DNA of 64,000 nucleotides from Thiothrix unzii (GTDB taxonomy: Bacteria > Pseudomonadota > Gammaproteobacteria > Thiotrichales > Thiotrichaceae), in assembly GCF_017901175.1 (NCBI RefSeq), contig NZ_CP072793.1, positions 868,001-932,000 of the forward strand. Direction: 5' to 3'. This document shows positions 36,801 to 44,759 of the stretch, one piece after another. A model generated the notes under the pieces. That model ran no database searches, was not told where the DNA came from, and was given only the letters and a program-made list of their open reading frames with translations. The translations under genes were made by a program, and so were the position numbers. How positions within the stretch are numbered: position 1 is the first letter of the stretch; every line of letters begins with the position of its first letter.

Positions 36801-37356
36801 AGCCGTGCGGATTTTGGATAATCGTTGGGACGATACCCGCGCCCAAGCGATTGCCCTATTTGCTACGTTTGAGGCTGACTTTTGGACAAGCGAGCGCGTG
36901 GTAGCGGTTTGCGATCAGGTTTACCACGATGTGCAGCAATTTGGGCGCGAACTGGTATTGCGCGGTTTTGAACAGGGCGAAGGCGAACACTATTTGCTGC
37001 AACTCAGCCAGCACCCTGCCAATAACGTGCAATTGTTCGTGTCGAATTTCTTGCAGCAATACGCCAGTGGCAAGCCCGACACCATCCTCAAATTGCAAGG
37101 CTATTTCAATACCGTGCTGTCGCAGGTGAATCGTGGGCGTTTGGTGAAAGATCGAGTGATTGCCTTCCTGTTCACTGAATCCGGCAAGGATGAGCAAGTC
37201 GCCCGCATGGTTGCCTCCCTGTTTAGCGAGCAATCGTTGAGCCGCGTGATTGCCGATAAAGCGCGTTACATCAAGACCTTGTTTGAATTGCAAAACCGCT
37301 ACGGCATCCAGCAAACACCGGTTCACGTCATCGCACCCGCAGTGAGGGCTTTCTGA
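33859..37356 (+). CDS. WGR-domain protein with HEAT/ARM-like repeats (retron accessory)
   Basis: 1165 residues. Residues 1-80 form a WGR domain (LRFQDGTSDKVYEV..LVNFRYGRSGK), a fold often contacting nucleic acid. The rest is almost entirely helical with irregular HEAT/ARM-like units, clearest after residue 750 (LLDLLLSPHDDVQLFAKNYVY, LGIALIGKLSDAEKREYRVLL). No enzymatic motif is evident. The architecture recalls E. coli MolR/YehI. It overlaps the RT gene by 4 bp and the SWIM gene by 1 bp, so all three are translationally coupled. This fits the 'ARM' component of type XIII retrons as I recall them. It is probably the effector or a scaffold. Confidence 0.85.
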   Translation: MKLIRRTTLRFQDGTSDKVYEVDIVEAADDSYLVNFRYGRSGKPLTEGSKTAAPVDSAKAKKVADSLLVSKMNKGYQVLMGYNPVTGETIGASAAAQPAAAPRKGKKAQSRDQQILERLQKFAEGDKHTDSTGLIDGYSLSRSVWKAGELRIPELAPALQTLLANLPAKAKDDAMTYYSIAWAAGRTKDSAAFIVLQQLQDKIPAHLYQFACLQVGQPPESCLPQLDQTLDAVQAIKAIQTFDHYAAMSFDRVNKEDRAYIQQVLHWHGLTAAVEQALSQTVLADADQDFMQLRVDAASYATIQANKAAVPELEPAIMDVLRYHYNALLDQKKHEYQADFDLYIQLLAGMNLETVLANDTWNIARANEGNVQYLWGDSKRNLQNALKATGKVKNLNSLWQRVINYYELHSKRQQEVSAERLQQCYAILQTHDAYHDVVNRIVPTINADRWFYGYQHEVSPAIRSKYDTSLAYHVRRLFMDRFADLRQEALQPKEQLLEHYSQQVVSLYALASIQPEKRAVAFTAIQHAPVNQSFTASFRKLYKMAEFLDDHEALAVLNHRLETTPDDGRRQSWREENPSFTQQSKRYLRRRTVRHLRNLGKFSPNDYLQLAREVLVLADDASPVAQRTPKKQLIHFPDLVAMNFILHHHSHLYEQDYKGTWFLQENRQNEANQPEAFATLWAYAGQDLLYVLRHCKAAMVNDFAYRRLQPQTAFLQEQTQATWLELVVRPYENTALLALEHLRDRLQQTDVVFALLNAKFAAIRHHGLANLTPAHFAENPDLLLDLLLSPHDDVQLFAKNYVYAMPNNHTLLPLLLARPEPALQALGIALIGKLSDAEKREYRVLLFNALTDENAELRRGARLAVLSVNDAAFQKDIFAHILPVLFKAEPVEGYSDDMLALVQAVAPIHAEIDQNLLWRLLTAKSKLAERAGALILPAHPAGAFSIKQLAMLTKIPTLQVRAWAMAALQADPERVTEQFAEAVRILDNRWDDTRAQAIALFATFEADFWTSERVVAVCDQVYHDVQQFGRELVLRGFEQGEGEHYLLQLSQHPANNVQLFVSNFLQQYASGKPDTILKLQGYFNTVLSQVNRGRLVKDRVIAFLFTESGKDEQVARMVASLFSEQSLSRVIADKARYIKTLFELQNRYGIQQTPVHVIAPAVRAF

Positions 37357-38984
37357 TGGAATTTTCCCGCAAATACCAAGGCAACTCGCAAGTCTCGAAC
37401 AATAGCCGTGAAACCAGCATGTCCTTCGTGCCGGATGCGTTGCGTAACCCAACGTTTTTTGCAGCGGATTTGGGGCAACACATTCCCTTCCGCGAAGCCA
37501 TGTCCGCGCTGCATCAGGTGGTGGTGTCGGATATGAGCTTCCAGCCCAAAGACAAATCCGATTACAAGGCGTGGTTGAAGGCGCAAGAGGAAGTGTTTTT
37601 AGCGGAAGCAATGGCAAAACAGGGGCAAATCAAAGCGCAACTGGATGAATTACGCCAGCAAATGCGCGAAGTGCAACACGCTGAAAGTGCTGTTTTGTCG
37701 CCGTTTTATACGGCACGTTCCAAGTATTTCCAGTATTTGTACAAGAACGATATTGATGCGTGGTATGTGCTTGATCCGGTGATCACGGTTCACCCCGACA
37801 GTATTTTCTTTGAATGCTTTTCGCAGGACGAATCCAGCTACGGCAAACTGAGCTGCCGCTACGAAGTGTTTGATAATGTGCGCGAACACGCTTACGGCAC
37901 AACCAATATCGACTATTCGCACGAGCTGTATCAGGAATTTCAGAAAATCCGCGATTACAAACGCACCGAGTTTGTGATTGATCCGTCGGGCTTTGAGGTG
38001 AAAACTGACCTGAGCGATGACTTCAAGGAAGAGAAAATCGACCTGCCCGACAGTTGGGTACGCGGTTTCCTGCAAGTCAGTTCGGCGATGAGTTTACCGT
38101 TTACGACATTCAATCTGCACCCGATGGATATGTACAATATCTTGCTGTTTTTAAAGCGGCACAAGGAAAAGACAGGCCCCCGTTCATTGCGGTTTTGCCT
38201 GACACCGGATCAGCCGATTCAGGTGAAGTTTGATCCGTGGGGCGAAACCTTGACGTGTCCGCGCAGTGTTTACACCGGCAATGCAGCGCAGGAAGTGCGG
38301 ATTTGGGGACGGCGGCGTTTGTTCATACTGGAACGTTTGTTGCCTATCGTGAAGCATTTCCGCGTGAGCCTGTTGGGTTCAGGCTTGCCGAGTTTCTGGG
38401 GGGCTGAAATGGAACACATGACGTTTACCTTGGGCTTGTCCGGTTGGAGTGCTAATGATTTTTCGCGGATGGGTAATTTCGACCTGATGGCTCCACGGGG
38501 TGAAGTCGATAGCGTCACCGCCGAGCGCGTGTTTGCGGCATTGCAAACCACTTGGCAGGAAAGTGCCACTTCGTTGGCGTTGCGGCTGGGGTTGGATGAG
38601 CTGACGGTTAAATCCGCGCTGGGGATTTATTCGCAATACGGGCGAGTGTTGTATGACATGGACAAGGATGTGTACCGCATCCGTGAACTCAGCAAAGACC
38701 CGTTGCCGATGGACAAGCTGCGTTTCAGCAATGAGCGCGAAGCCAAGGCAGATAATTTCCGTAAGGCGGGTTTGGTGACTGTAGTGGCGCGGGAAGCGCA
38801 GCAGAATGGTAGGCAGTTAGTGCGCGGTGAAGTCATCGACAATGCGCATACTTACCAGCCGGAGATTACGCTGGATGCGGATATGCGGCTGGTGGAGGCG
38901 AAGTGTTCTTGCCACTTCTACATTCAGAACAAGCTGAATCAGGGGCCGTGTGAACACATGTTGGCGGTGCGTTTAATCGGATGA
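37356..38984 (+). CDS. SWIM zinc-finger protein (retron accessory)
   Basis: 542 residues. Middle segments may form winged-helix units (SVTAERVFAALQTTWQESATSLALRLGLDELTVKSALGIYSQYGRVLYD). The C-terminus is a SWIM zinc finger with CxCx15CxH (KCSCHFYIQNKLNQGPCEHM). SWIM domains usually bind DNA or proteins. The start overlaps the previous stop (TGATG). Another possible start is M22 (MSFVPDALRN). It corresponds to the 'WHSWIM' component I associate with type XIII retrons and resembles E. coli YehQ. Its 3' end overlaps the convergent transglycosylase gene by 12 bp. Confidence 0.85.
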   Translation: MEFSRKYQGNSQVSNNSRETSMSFVPDALRNPTFFAADLGQHIPFREAMSALHQVVVSDMSFQPKDKSDYKAWLKAQEEVFLAEAMAKQGQIKAQLDELRQQMREVQHAESAVLSPFYTARSKYFQYLYKNDIDAWYVLDPVITVHPDSIFFECFSQDESSYGKLSCRYEVFDNVREHAYGTTNIDYSHELYQEFQKIRDYKRTEFVIDPSGFEVKTDLSDDFKEEKIDLPDSWVRGFLQVSSAMSLPFTTFNLHPMDMYNILLFLKRHKEKTGPRSLRFCLTPDQPIQVKFDPWGETLTCPRSVYTGNAAQEVRIWGRRRLFILERLLPIVKHFRVSLLGSGLPSFWGAEMEHMTFTLGLSGWSANDFSRMGNFDLMAPRGEVDSVTAERVFAALQTTWQESATSLALRLGLDELTVKSALGIYSQYGRVLYDMDKDVYRIRELSKDPLPMDKLRFSNEREAKADNFRKAGLVTVVAREAQQNGRQLVRGEVIDNAHTYQPEITLDADMRLVEAKCSCHFYIQNKLNQGPCEHMLAVRLIG

Positions 38985-40193
38985 AATAAGCGCACGTAGC
39001 ATATCGAGCTGTTCCAGCGTGGCATAGCCATCCGCAGGGAACCCTGAATCTAACTGCCAACGGCGCAATGCGGCGCGGGTATTCGGGCCGATTTTTCCGT
39101 CCACGCCATCGGTGCTGTAGCCGAGTGCGCTTAACAACTCTTGTAATTCAGCCTTTTGCGTGTGACTGAGCGGTTGTTCGTGTTCAGGCCATTTGCCGAG
39201 TAACGGTGGTTTTCCTTGGATTAAATCACCTAAGTGTCCCACCGCTAAGGCGTAGTTTTGCGCATTGTTGTATTTCAAAATCACGCTGAAATTGTGGAAC
39301 GCCAGAAACGTGGGGCCGCGATGCCCAGCGGGCAAAAACACAAATGCATTGTCATCCGTGGTTAACGCTGCTCCATTGGCGAGTGTTACCGCGTTTTCAT
39401 TTGCCCAAATGCTGCTGGGTTGCCAAAAATTCGGGTCGGATTTGCTCCAGTCGAAATCGCTGGGTAAACGCACTTCGGTTCCCCACGGTTTATCGCGTTG
39501 CCAACCCGATTGCGCGAGGTAATTGGCGGTAGAGGCGAGTGCATCGGGAATGCTATTGACCAAATCGCGTTTACCATCACCGTCGAAATCGACTGCAAAG
39601 GCTTCAAAAGTAGTGGGGATGAATTGGGTATGCCCCAACGCGCCTGCCCATGAGCCGCGCATACTGCTCAAGGACATATCGCCGTTTTGCACGATGCGTA
39701 GCGCAGCCAGTAATTGCTTTTGCCAAAATGTACGGCGTTCGGGAGTGCCTGCATAGGTGAGGGTAGCTAAAGAACGAATGGTGTTATGGCGACCGGTATA
39801 ACGCCCGAAGTCACTTTCCAAGCCCCACACGGCAAGCAGGTATTCGGGTTGCACACCGTATTGCGCATGTAATTGATTAAGCAAGGGAGCGTAAGCGCGT
39901 AAACGTGCTTGCCCGGTTGCAATGCGGGTTGGGGCAGTGGCAGAGGCTAAATATTCCCAGACGGTTTTGGTGAATTCGGGTTGTTTAGCATCCAGTTCTA
40001 ATACTTTACGGTCAGGTAATAAACCGCGAAAGGCGATGTCAACCACATCCGCACGGATGCCTTGCCCGACTGCCAAGGTTTTAAACTCAACTTTCCATGA
40101 ATCAAACGCGCGGTCTGAAACAGCGGTATAGCCGAACAGCACCACTGCCAACAGTATGACAGTCGGTACGACACGCGCTAACTTTTGTCCCAT
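38973..40193 (-). CDS. lytic murein transglycosylase, MltB family, with peptidoglycan-binding domain
   Basis: 406 residues: N-terminal hydrophobic anchor (VVPTVILLAVVLFGYTAV), the MltB/SLT_2 catalytic domain with the glutamate in LLAVWGLESDFGRYTG and MRGSWAGALGHTQFIPTTFEAFAVDFDGDGKRD, and a C-terminal PG-binding domain (LGYSTDGVDGKIGPNTRAALRRWQ). It cleaves the MurNAc-GlcNAc bond to form 1,6-anhydro ends in the periplasm. It is a paralogue of the lipoprotein MltB at 57110. It ends convergently with the retron SWIM gene. Confidence 0.92.
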   Translation of the reverse strand: MGQKLARVVPTVILLAVVLFGYTAVSDRAFDSWKVEFKTLAVGQGIRADVVDIAFRGLLPDRKVLELDAKQPEFTKTVWEYLASATAPTRIATGQARLRAYAPLLNQLHAQYGVQPEYLLAVWGLESDFGRYTGRHNTIRSLATLTYAGTPERRTFWQKQLLAALRIVQNGDMSLSSMRGSWAGALGHTQFIPTTFEAFAVDFDGDGKRDLVNSIPDALASTANYLAQSGWQRDKPWGTEVRLPSDFDWSKSDPNFWQPSSIWANENAVTLANGAALTTDDNAFVFLPAGHRGPTFLAFHNFSVILKYNNAQNYALAVGHLGDLIQGKPPLLGKWPEHEQPLSHTQKAELQELLSALGYSTDGVDGKIGPNTRAALRRWQLDSGFPADGYATLEQLDMLRALISSD

Positions 40194-40311
40194 GCGGTTA
40201 AATCCATTCGGACACTACAACTTTCATGGGAGGTATAATAGCAGTTTTTCGGCAAACCACCTTGTCTTAATGCGGGCGCATCTGCCCGATTTTCGAGCAT
40301 TTTGGGCGGGT

Positions 40312-40653
40312 TTAATCGTTCTTTTTGTTACCAGCGGGGCGCGGGAAGTGGCTGATGTTGCTGGCTGGGTTGCCATCCAGTGCGTGCACTTTGCTAATGC
40401 CGGTCTTTTCCACTTCATCAATCCGAATTACGGAATGAATCGGGATAAAGCTGCGTTTCACTGCCTCGAATTCGGTTTTGAGGCGTTCTTCACCGGGGTC
40501 GATGACTAGGCTGCTTTGTGTGCCAAACACAATTTCTTCGACCACCACAAAACCGTACAGGTCAGATTCGTAAACCTGCTTGGCGAAGATTTCGTAAATC
40601 CTGTCTTGATTGACGAAGGATATGCGGTAGATGCGGTCACTGCGTTCGCTCAA
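40312..40653 (-). CDS. DUF1820 family protein
   Basis: 113 residues with the family features RIYRISFVNQDRIYEIFAKQVYESDLYGFVVVEEIVFG and FIPIHSVIRIDEVEKTG. This is a small cytosolic protein found in many gammaproteobacteria, of unknown function. It is divergent from proA; the interval contains a 7-bp inverted repeat (GGCATAA 40701-40707 with TTATGCC 40724-40730) overlapping the likely proA -10 (TATTAT, 40722-40727). Confidence 0.85.
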   Translation of the reverse strand: MSERSDRIYRISFVNQDRIYEIFAKQVYESDLYGFVVVEEIVFGTQSSLVIDPGEERLKTEFEAVKRSFIPIHSVIRIDEVEKTGISKVHALDGNPASNISHFPRPAGNKKND

Positions 40654-40764
40654 GGTACTCTGGCCTCAAAGAAAAATGGTGCTGTTGTAGCAGAAAGCAC
40701 GGCATAAGTCACTTCCCGTGGTATTATGCCATCATTGTTTCTAATAACGCACGAGGAATCCGGT

Positions 40765-42021
40765 TTGGACATTTTCGCTTACATGCAAGGTATTGGTCAG
40801 CAAGCAAAACAGGCTTCAAAAATCCTTGCCAATACCGACACATCTGTAAAGAACCAAGCGTTGTTGAGCATCGCGGATACGTTATTAGCGCGTGCCGATT
40901 GGTTGAAAAGTGAAAATTCCAAGGATTTAGCTGCCGGACGTGCCAAGGGTTTGGATGCAGCAATGCTGGATCGTCTGACGTTAAGCGATAAAACCATTGC
41001 GGGGATGGCAGAGGGCGTGCGCCAAGTGGCGACGCTGCCCGATCCGATTGGGACGATTACCGACATGAATTACCGCCCATCGGGTATTCAGGTCGGGAAA
41101 ATGCGCGTGCCGTTGGGTGTCGTCGGGATTATTTACGAGTCGCGCCCCAATGTGACGGTGGATGCCGCTGCACTGTGTTTGAAGTCGGGTAATGCGACGA
41201 TTTTGCGTGGTGGTTCCGAAGCGATTCATTCCAATCAGGCGATTGCGGCGTGTGTACGTGATGGGTTGCAGGCTGCGGGTTTGCCAAGCGCGAGTGTGCA
41301 AGTGGTGGAAACCGTGGATCGTGCCGCCGTCGGTGAACTGTTACGCATGGCGCAATACGTCGATGTAATCGTGCCACGTGGTGGCAAAGGTTTGATTGAG
41401 CGTGTGAGCGCGGAATCGCGTATTCCGGTAATCAAACACTTGGACGGTATTTGTCACGTCTACATCGACGATCAGGCTGATGCTGCGAAAGCGATTGCGG
41501 TGGCGGTCAATGCGAAAACGCACCGTTACGGTGTGTGTAATGCGATGGAAACCTTGTTGGTGGCAGAGGCGATTGCGGCTGATATTTTGCCAGCACTCGC
41601 AGCAGAATACGCGGCTAAAGGTGTTGAGTTGCGCGGTTGCGAGCGTACTTGTGCATTGTTACCGCAGGCGATTCCTGCTACCGAAGAAGATTGGTCAACC
41701 GAATACCTCGCGCCGATTCTGGCGATTCGTGTTGTGCCGGACATGGCGGCGGCGATTACGCACATTAACGACTACGGCTCACACCATACGGATGCGATTA
41801 TTACCGAAAACTATACCCGTGCGCGGGCGTTTTTGCGCCAAGTCGACTCCAGTTCGGTCATGGTGAATGCTTCTACGCGCTTTGCCGACGGGTTTGAATA
41901 CGGTTTCGGTGCGGAAATCGGGATTAGCACCGATAAGATCCACGCCCGTGGCCCTGTGGGTTTGGAAGGGCTGACCTCGCAGAAGTTTGTGGTGTTGGGT
42001 GACGGGCATATTCGCCAATAA
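40765..42021 (+). CDS. proA: glutamate-5-semialdehyde dehydrogenase
   Basis: ProA reduces gamma-glutamyl phosphate to glutamate-5-semialdehyde in proline synthesis. The 418-residue protein has [46 protein letters not shown], the catalytic cysteine region [13 protein letters not shown], and [22 protein letters not shown] favour TTG 40765: GAGGA lies 8 bases upstream and the length matches the family (417). ATG 40783 has no ribosome site. proB is not adjacent. Confidence 0.94.
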   Translation: MDIFAYMQGIGQQAKQASKILANTDTSVKNQALLSIADTLLARADWLKSENSKDLAAGRAKGLDAAMLDRLTLSDKTIAGMAEGVRQVATLPDPIGTITDMNYRPSGIQVGKMRVPLGVVGIIYESRPNVTVDAAALCLKSGNATILRGGSEAIHSNQAIAACVRDGLQAAGLPSASVQVVETVDRAAVGELLRMAQYVDVIVPRGGKGLIERVSAESRIPVIKHLDGICHVYIDDQADAAKAIAVAVNAKTHRYGVCNAMETLLVAEAIAADILPALAAEYAAKGVELRGCERTCALLPQAIPATEEDWSTEYLAPILAIRVVPDMAAAITHINDYGSHHTDAIITENYTRARAFLRQVDSSSVMVNASTRFADGFEYGFGAEIGISTDKIHARGPVGLEGLTSQKFVVLGDGHIRQ

Positions 42022-42073
42022 CCCTTTTCCGCTATATCATCCCCTTTTTATATTCTCCACCGGACAAGCACGC

Positions 42074-43126
42074 ATGAGCCAATACTGGAGCAAGCTGGTA
42101 CACAATCTCGACCCGTATGTACCGGGTGAACAGCCCAAAGACCAGCGTTACATCAAGCTGAATACCAACGAATGCCCGTATCCGCCCTCGCCGAATGCAC
42201 TCGCGGCAATTCACGCAGCGGCGGATGAGCGGTTGCGGCTGTACCCTGACCCGAATGCGGACGAGCTGAAGGATGCGATTGCCGATTATTACAATGTGCA
42301 ACGCGCCAATATTTTCGTCGGGAATGGTTCGGATGAGGTGTTAGCGCACGTTTTCCAAGGCTTGCTCAAGCACGACGCGCCGTTGCTATACCCGGACATT
42401 AGCTACAGTTTTTACCCCGTTTACGCCAATCTTTACCAGATTAATGCGCAACAAATCCCGTTGCGTGAGGATTTTCGGGTGTGTCTGGGCGATTATGCGG
42501 TGGATAACGGTGGAATTATTTTCCCCAATCCGAATGCGCCCACCAGCATGGCATTGGGTTTGGATGCGATTGAAGCTTTGTTGCAAACTCACGCGGAATC
42601 CGTGGTGGTCGTCGATGAAGCCTACGTTGATTTTGGGGCGCAAACCGCGATTCCGCTGATCGACAAGTACCCAAATTTATTGGTGGTGCAAACCTTCTCC
42701 AAGTCACGTTCGCTGGCGGGTTTGCGGGTTGGGTTTGCGGTGGGGCATCCTGATTTGATCACTGCGCTGGAACGGGTGAAAAATTCCTTCAACTCTTACC
42801 CCTTGGGGCGCATGGCGATTGCGGGTGCGGCGGCGGCGATGCGTGATAAAGCGTATTTCGAGGATACTTGCCAGAAAATTATCGCTACCCGTGAGATGAC
42901 GGTGCAAAGCCTGACCGAGATGGGTTTCAGCGTATTACCGTCAGCGGCGAATTTCGTGTTTGCGCGTCCACCTGCGGGCAATGCGGAAAGCTTGTATCTG
43001 GCACTGAAACAGCGCGGTGTGTTGGTGCGTTACTTCAATAAGCCGCGCATTAACGAATATTTGCGGATTACCATCGGTACGGATGAGGAAATGGCAGCCT
43101 TCCTGAGCGTATTGGCAGAGCTATGA
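42074..43126 (+). CDS. hisC: histidinol-phosphate aminotransferase
   Basis: HisC transaminates imidazole-acetol phosphate with glutamate in histidine synthesis. The 350-residue PLP enzyme shows [38 protein letters not shown] and the PLP lysine in [24 protein letters not shown] 42074 is chosen over an upstream frame that overlaps proA. No other his gene is adjacent. It overlaps the next gene by 4 bp. Confidence 0.94.
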   Translation: MSQYWSKLVHNLDPYVPGEQPKDQRYIKLNTNECPYPPSPNALAAIHAAADERLRLYPDPNADELKDAIADYYNVQRANIFVGNGSDEVLAHVFQGLLKHDAPLLYPDISYSFYPVYANLYQINAQQIPLREDFRVCLGDYAVDNGGIIFPNPNAPTSMALGLDAIEALLQTHAESVVVVDEAYVDFGAQTAIPLIDKYPNLLVVQTFSKSRSLAGLRVGFAVGHPDLITALERVKNSFNSYPLGRMAIAGAAAAMRDKAYFEDTCQKIIATREMTVQSLTEMGFSVLPSAANFVFARPPAGNAESLYLALKQRGVLVRYFNKPRINEYLRITIGTDEEMAAFLSVLAEL

Positions 43127-43878
43127 ATCTCTATGCACTCGAAACCCACATTAATACCTTGCTGAATGTCGGCAAGTTCCGCGATTACGCGCCGAATGGT
43201 TTGCAAGTTGAGGGCAGGGCGGGAGTTAAGCGCATTGTTACGGGTGTAACTGCTTCGCAAGCGTTGCTGGATGCGGCAGTAGAATATGGTGCTGACGCGA
43301 TTTTGGTGCATCACGGTTATTTCTGGAAAGGCGAGTCAGCGGTGATTCGCGGCATGAAAAAACGCCGGATTGCGACTTTGCTTCAGCATGACATCAGTTT
43401 GTTGGGTTATCACTTGCCGCTGGATGCGCATCCGACGTTAGGCAATAACGCGCAATTGGCGGCACGGCTGGGTATTCACACCGAAGGCGTGATGGATGAA
43501 CGTGAACTGCAAGGCGTGGGCAATGTCGGTTCGCTGGCTGAACCCATGAGTTTGGATGCATTCGGGCAACACGTTGCGGCAGTGTTAGGGCGCGAACCCT
43601 TGCTGATTACAGGCGGTGAGCATCCCATCCAACGCATTGCTTGGTGTACTGGCGGGGCGCAAGGTTATATCCAGCAAGCTTTTGAGCTGGGGGCAGATGC
43701 GTATTTGAGTGGCGAAATTTCCGAACATACGGTGCATTTTGCGCGAGAAAACAGCATTCATTATGTTGCAGCAGGGCATCATGCGACCGAGCGATATGGC
43801 ATTCAGGCATTGGGCGAGCACTTGGCAGCAACATTGGGCTTAGAACACCGTTTCATTGACATCAATAACCCGGCATAA
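43123..43878 (+). CDS. NIF3-family (YbgI-like) dinuclear metal-centre protein
   Basis: 251 residues with the NIF3/YbgI signatures [61 protein letters not shown] and [10 protein letters not shown]. The histidines/glutamates of the dimetal centre are present. The biochemical role of the family is unsettled; a GTP cyclohydrolase I-like (GCH) activity has been proposed for relatives. It starts inside the hisC stop. Confidence 0.9.
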   Translation: MNLYALETHINTLLNVGKFRDYAPNGLQVEGRAGVKRIVTGVTASQALLDAAVEYGADAILVHHGYFWKGESAVIRGMKKRRIATLLQHDISLLGYHLPLDAHPTLGNNAQLAARLGIHTEGVMDERELQGVGNVGSLAEPMSLDAFGQHVAAVLGREPLLITGGEHPIQRIAWCTGGAQGYIQQAFELGADAYLSGEISEHTVHFARENSIHYVAAGHHATERYGIQALGEHLAATLGLEHRFIDINNPA

Positions 43879-43939
43879 GTCAGGTTATTTTCTGTATTTT
43901 TATGCTACCATTGCCGCGCATTGTGGCCTGTTTGGTGAA

Positions 43940-43953
43940 ATGATCTAAATCAA
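43940..43953. promoter_or_regulatory. FNR/Anr-like binding site upstream of petABC
   Basis: ATGATCTAAATCAA matches TTGAT-N4-ATCAA at 9 of 10 fixed positions. It lies 204 bp before the petA ATG, in a 278-bp intergenic region. Oxygen-responsive control of a cytochrome bc1 operon is biologically reasonable, but binding is inferred. Confidence 0.5.
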
Positions 43954-44030
43954 AGTGCGCCGTTTTTACGGTGGGCGACGCTCATTTTCGCTTGATTTTA
44001 GACATGAATTCCGACATTCTACGCTGTCTT

Positions 44031-44044
44031 TTAGCATATGCTAA
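44031..44044. promoter_or_regulatory. 14-bp perfect palindrome upstream of petA
   Basis: TTAGCATATGCTAA is a perfect dyad about 113 bp before the petA ATG, in AT-rich sequence. It is suitable as an operator for a dimeric regulator; the regulator is unknown. Confidence 0.4.
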
Positions 44045-44156
44045 TATAGCTACGTTTGGGTCAATGACGCAGAAATTTAACATTATTGCAAGTCGGTTTC
44101 CTGAATTTGCAGTAGTGGGTCAGGTTAAGTTTTGAACATTTGGGAGAGTGCTAACG

Positions 44157-44759
44157 ATGGCAAATTCTGGAGTAGATAAAGGCCGTCGCCGCATCCTGAT
44201 TGCCGCCACATCCGTGGTTGGTGCAGCAGGGGTGGCAGCGGTTGCGGCTCCGTTCCTTAATTCATGGAATCCGAGTGCGCGGGCACTTGCCGCAGGTGCA
44301 CCTGTTGAGGTTTCCTTGAGTAAGGCCGAGCCGGGTCAACAGATTCGGGTAATTTGGCGCGGTAAACCGGTATGGCTGGTCAATCGTACTAAAGAAATGC
44401 TGGATACGTTGGCAGGTTTGGATGGGGCGTTGAAAGACCCTAATTCCGATAATGTCAAGCAACAGCCGGAATATGCCAAAAACTTGGCACGTACCCGCGA
44501 AGGCAAAGAGCAGTATTTGGTGTTAGTCGGGATTTGTACCCACCTGGGTTGCTCACCGACTTACCGTCCTGAGCTGGCTCCTGCTGATTTAGGGGCTGAC
44601 TGGAAAGGTGGCTGGTATTGCCCTTGCCACGGTTCACGTTTCGATTTAGCAGGTCGCGTCTACAAGAATGTTCCAGCCGGAGCTAACTTGGAAGTGCCTC
44701 CGTACTACTTCAAAGATGACAATACCATTTTGATCGGTGAAGATGGAGGTGCAGCATAA
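44157..44759 (+). CDS. petA: ubiquinol-cytochrome c reductase iron-sulfur (Rieske) subunit
   Basis: 200-residue Rieske protein of the bc1 complex. N-terminal RRR followed by one hydrophobic helix (ILIAATSVVGAAGVAAVAAPFL) is a Tat-type anchor. The 2Fe-2S ligands are in CTHLGC and CPCHGS. It passes one electron from ubiquinol to cytochrome c1 in the periplasm. ATG 44157 has GGGAGAG upstream. The stop overlaps the petB ATG (TAATG). Confidence 0.97.
   Translation: MANSGVDKGRRRILIAATSVVGAAGVAAVAAPFLNSWNPSARALAAGAPVEVSLSKAEPGQQIRVIWRGKPVWLVNRTKEMLDTLAGLDGALKDPNSDNVKQQPEYAKNLARTREGKEQYLVLVGICTHLGCSPTYRPELAPADLGADWKGGWYCPCHGSRFDLAGRVYKNVPAGANLEVPPYYFKDDNTILIGEDGGAA

Noticed and set aside
36856-37617. 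253-codon minus-strand frame overlapping the WGR-ARM and SWIM genes
   Set aside because: Antisense shadow across the junction of two well-supported genes.
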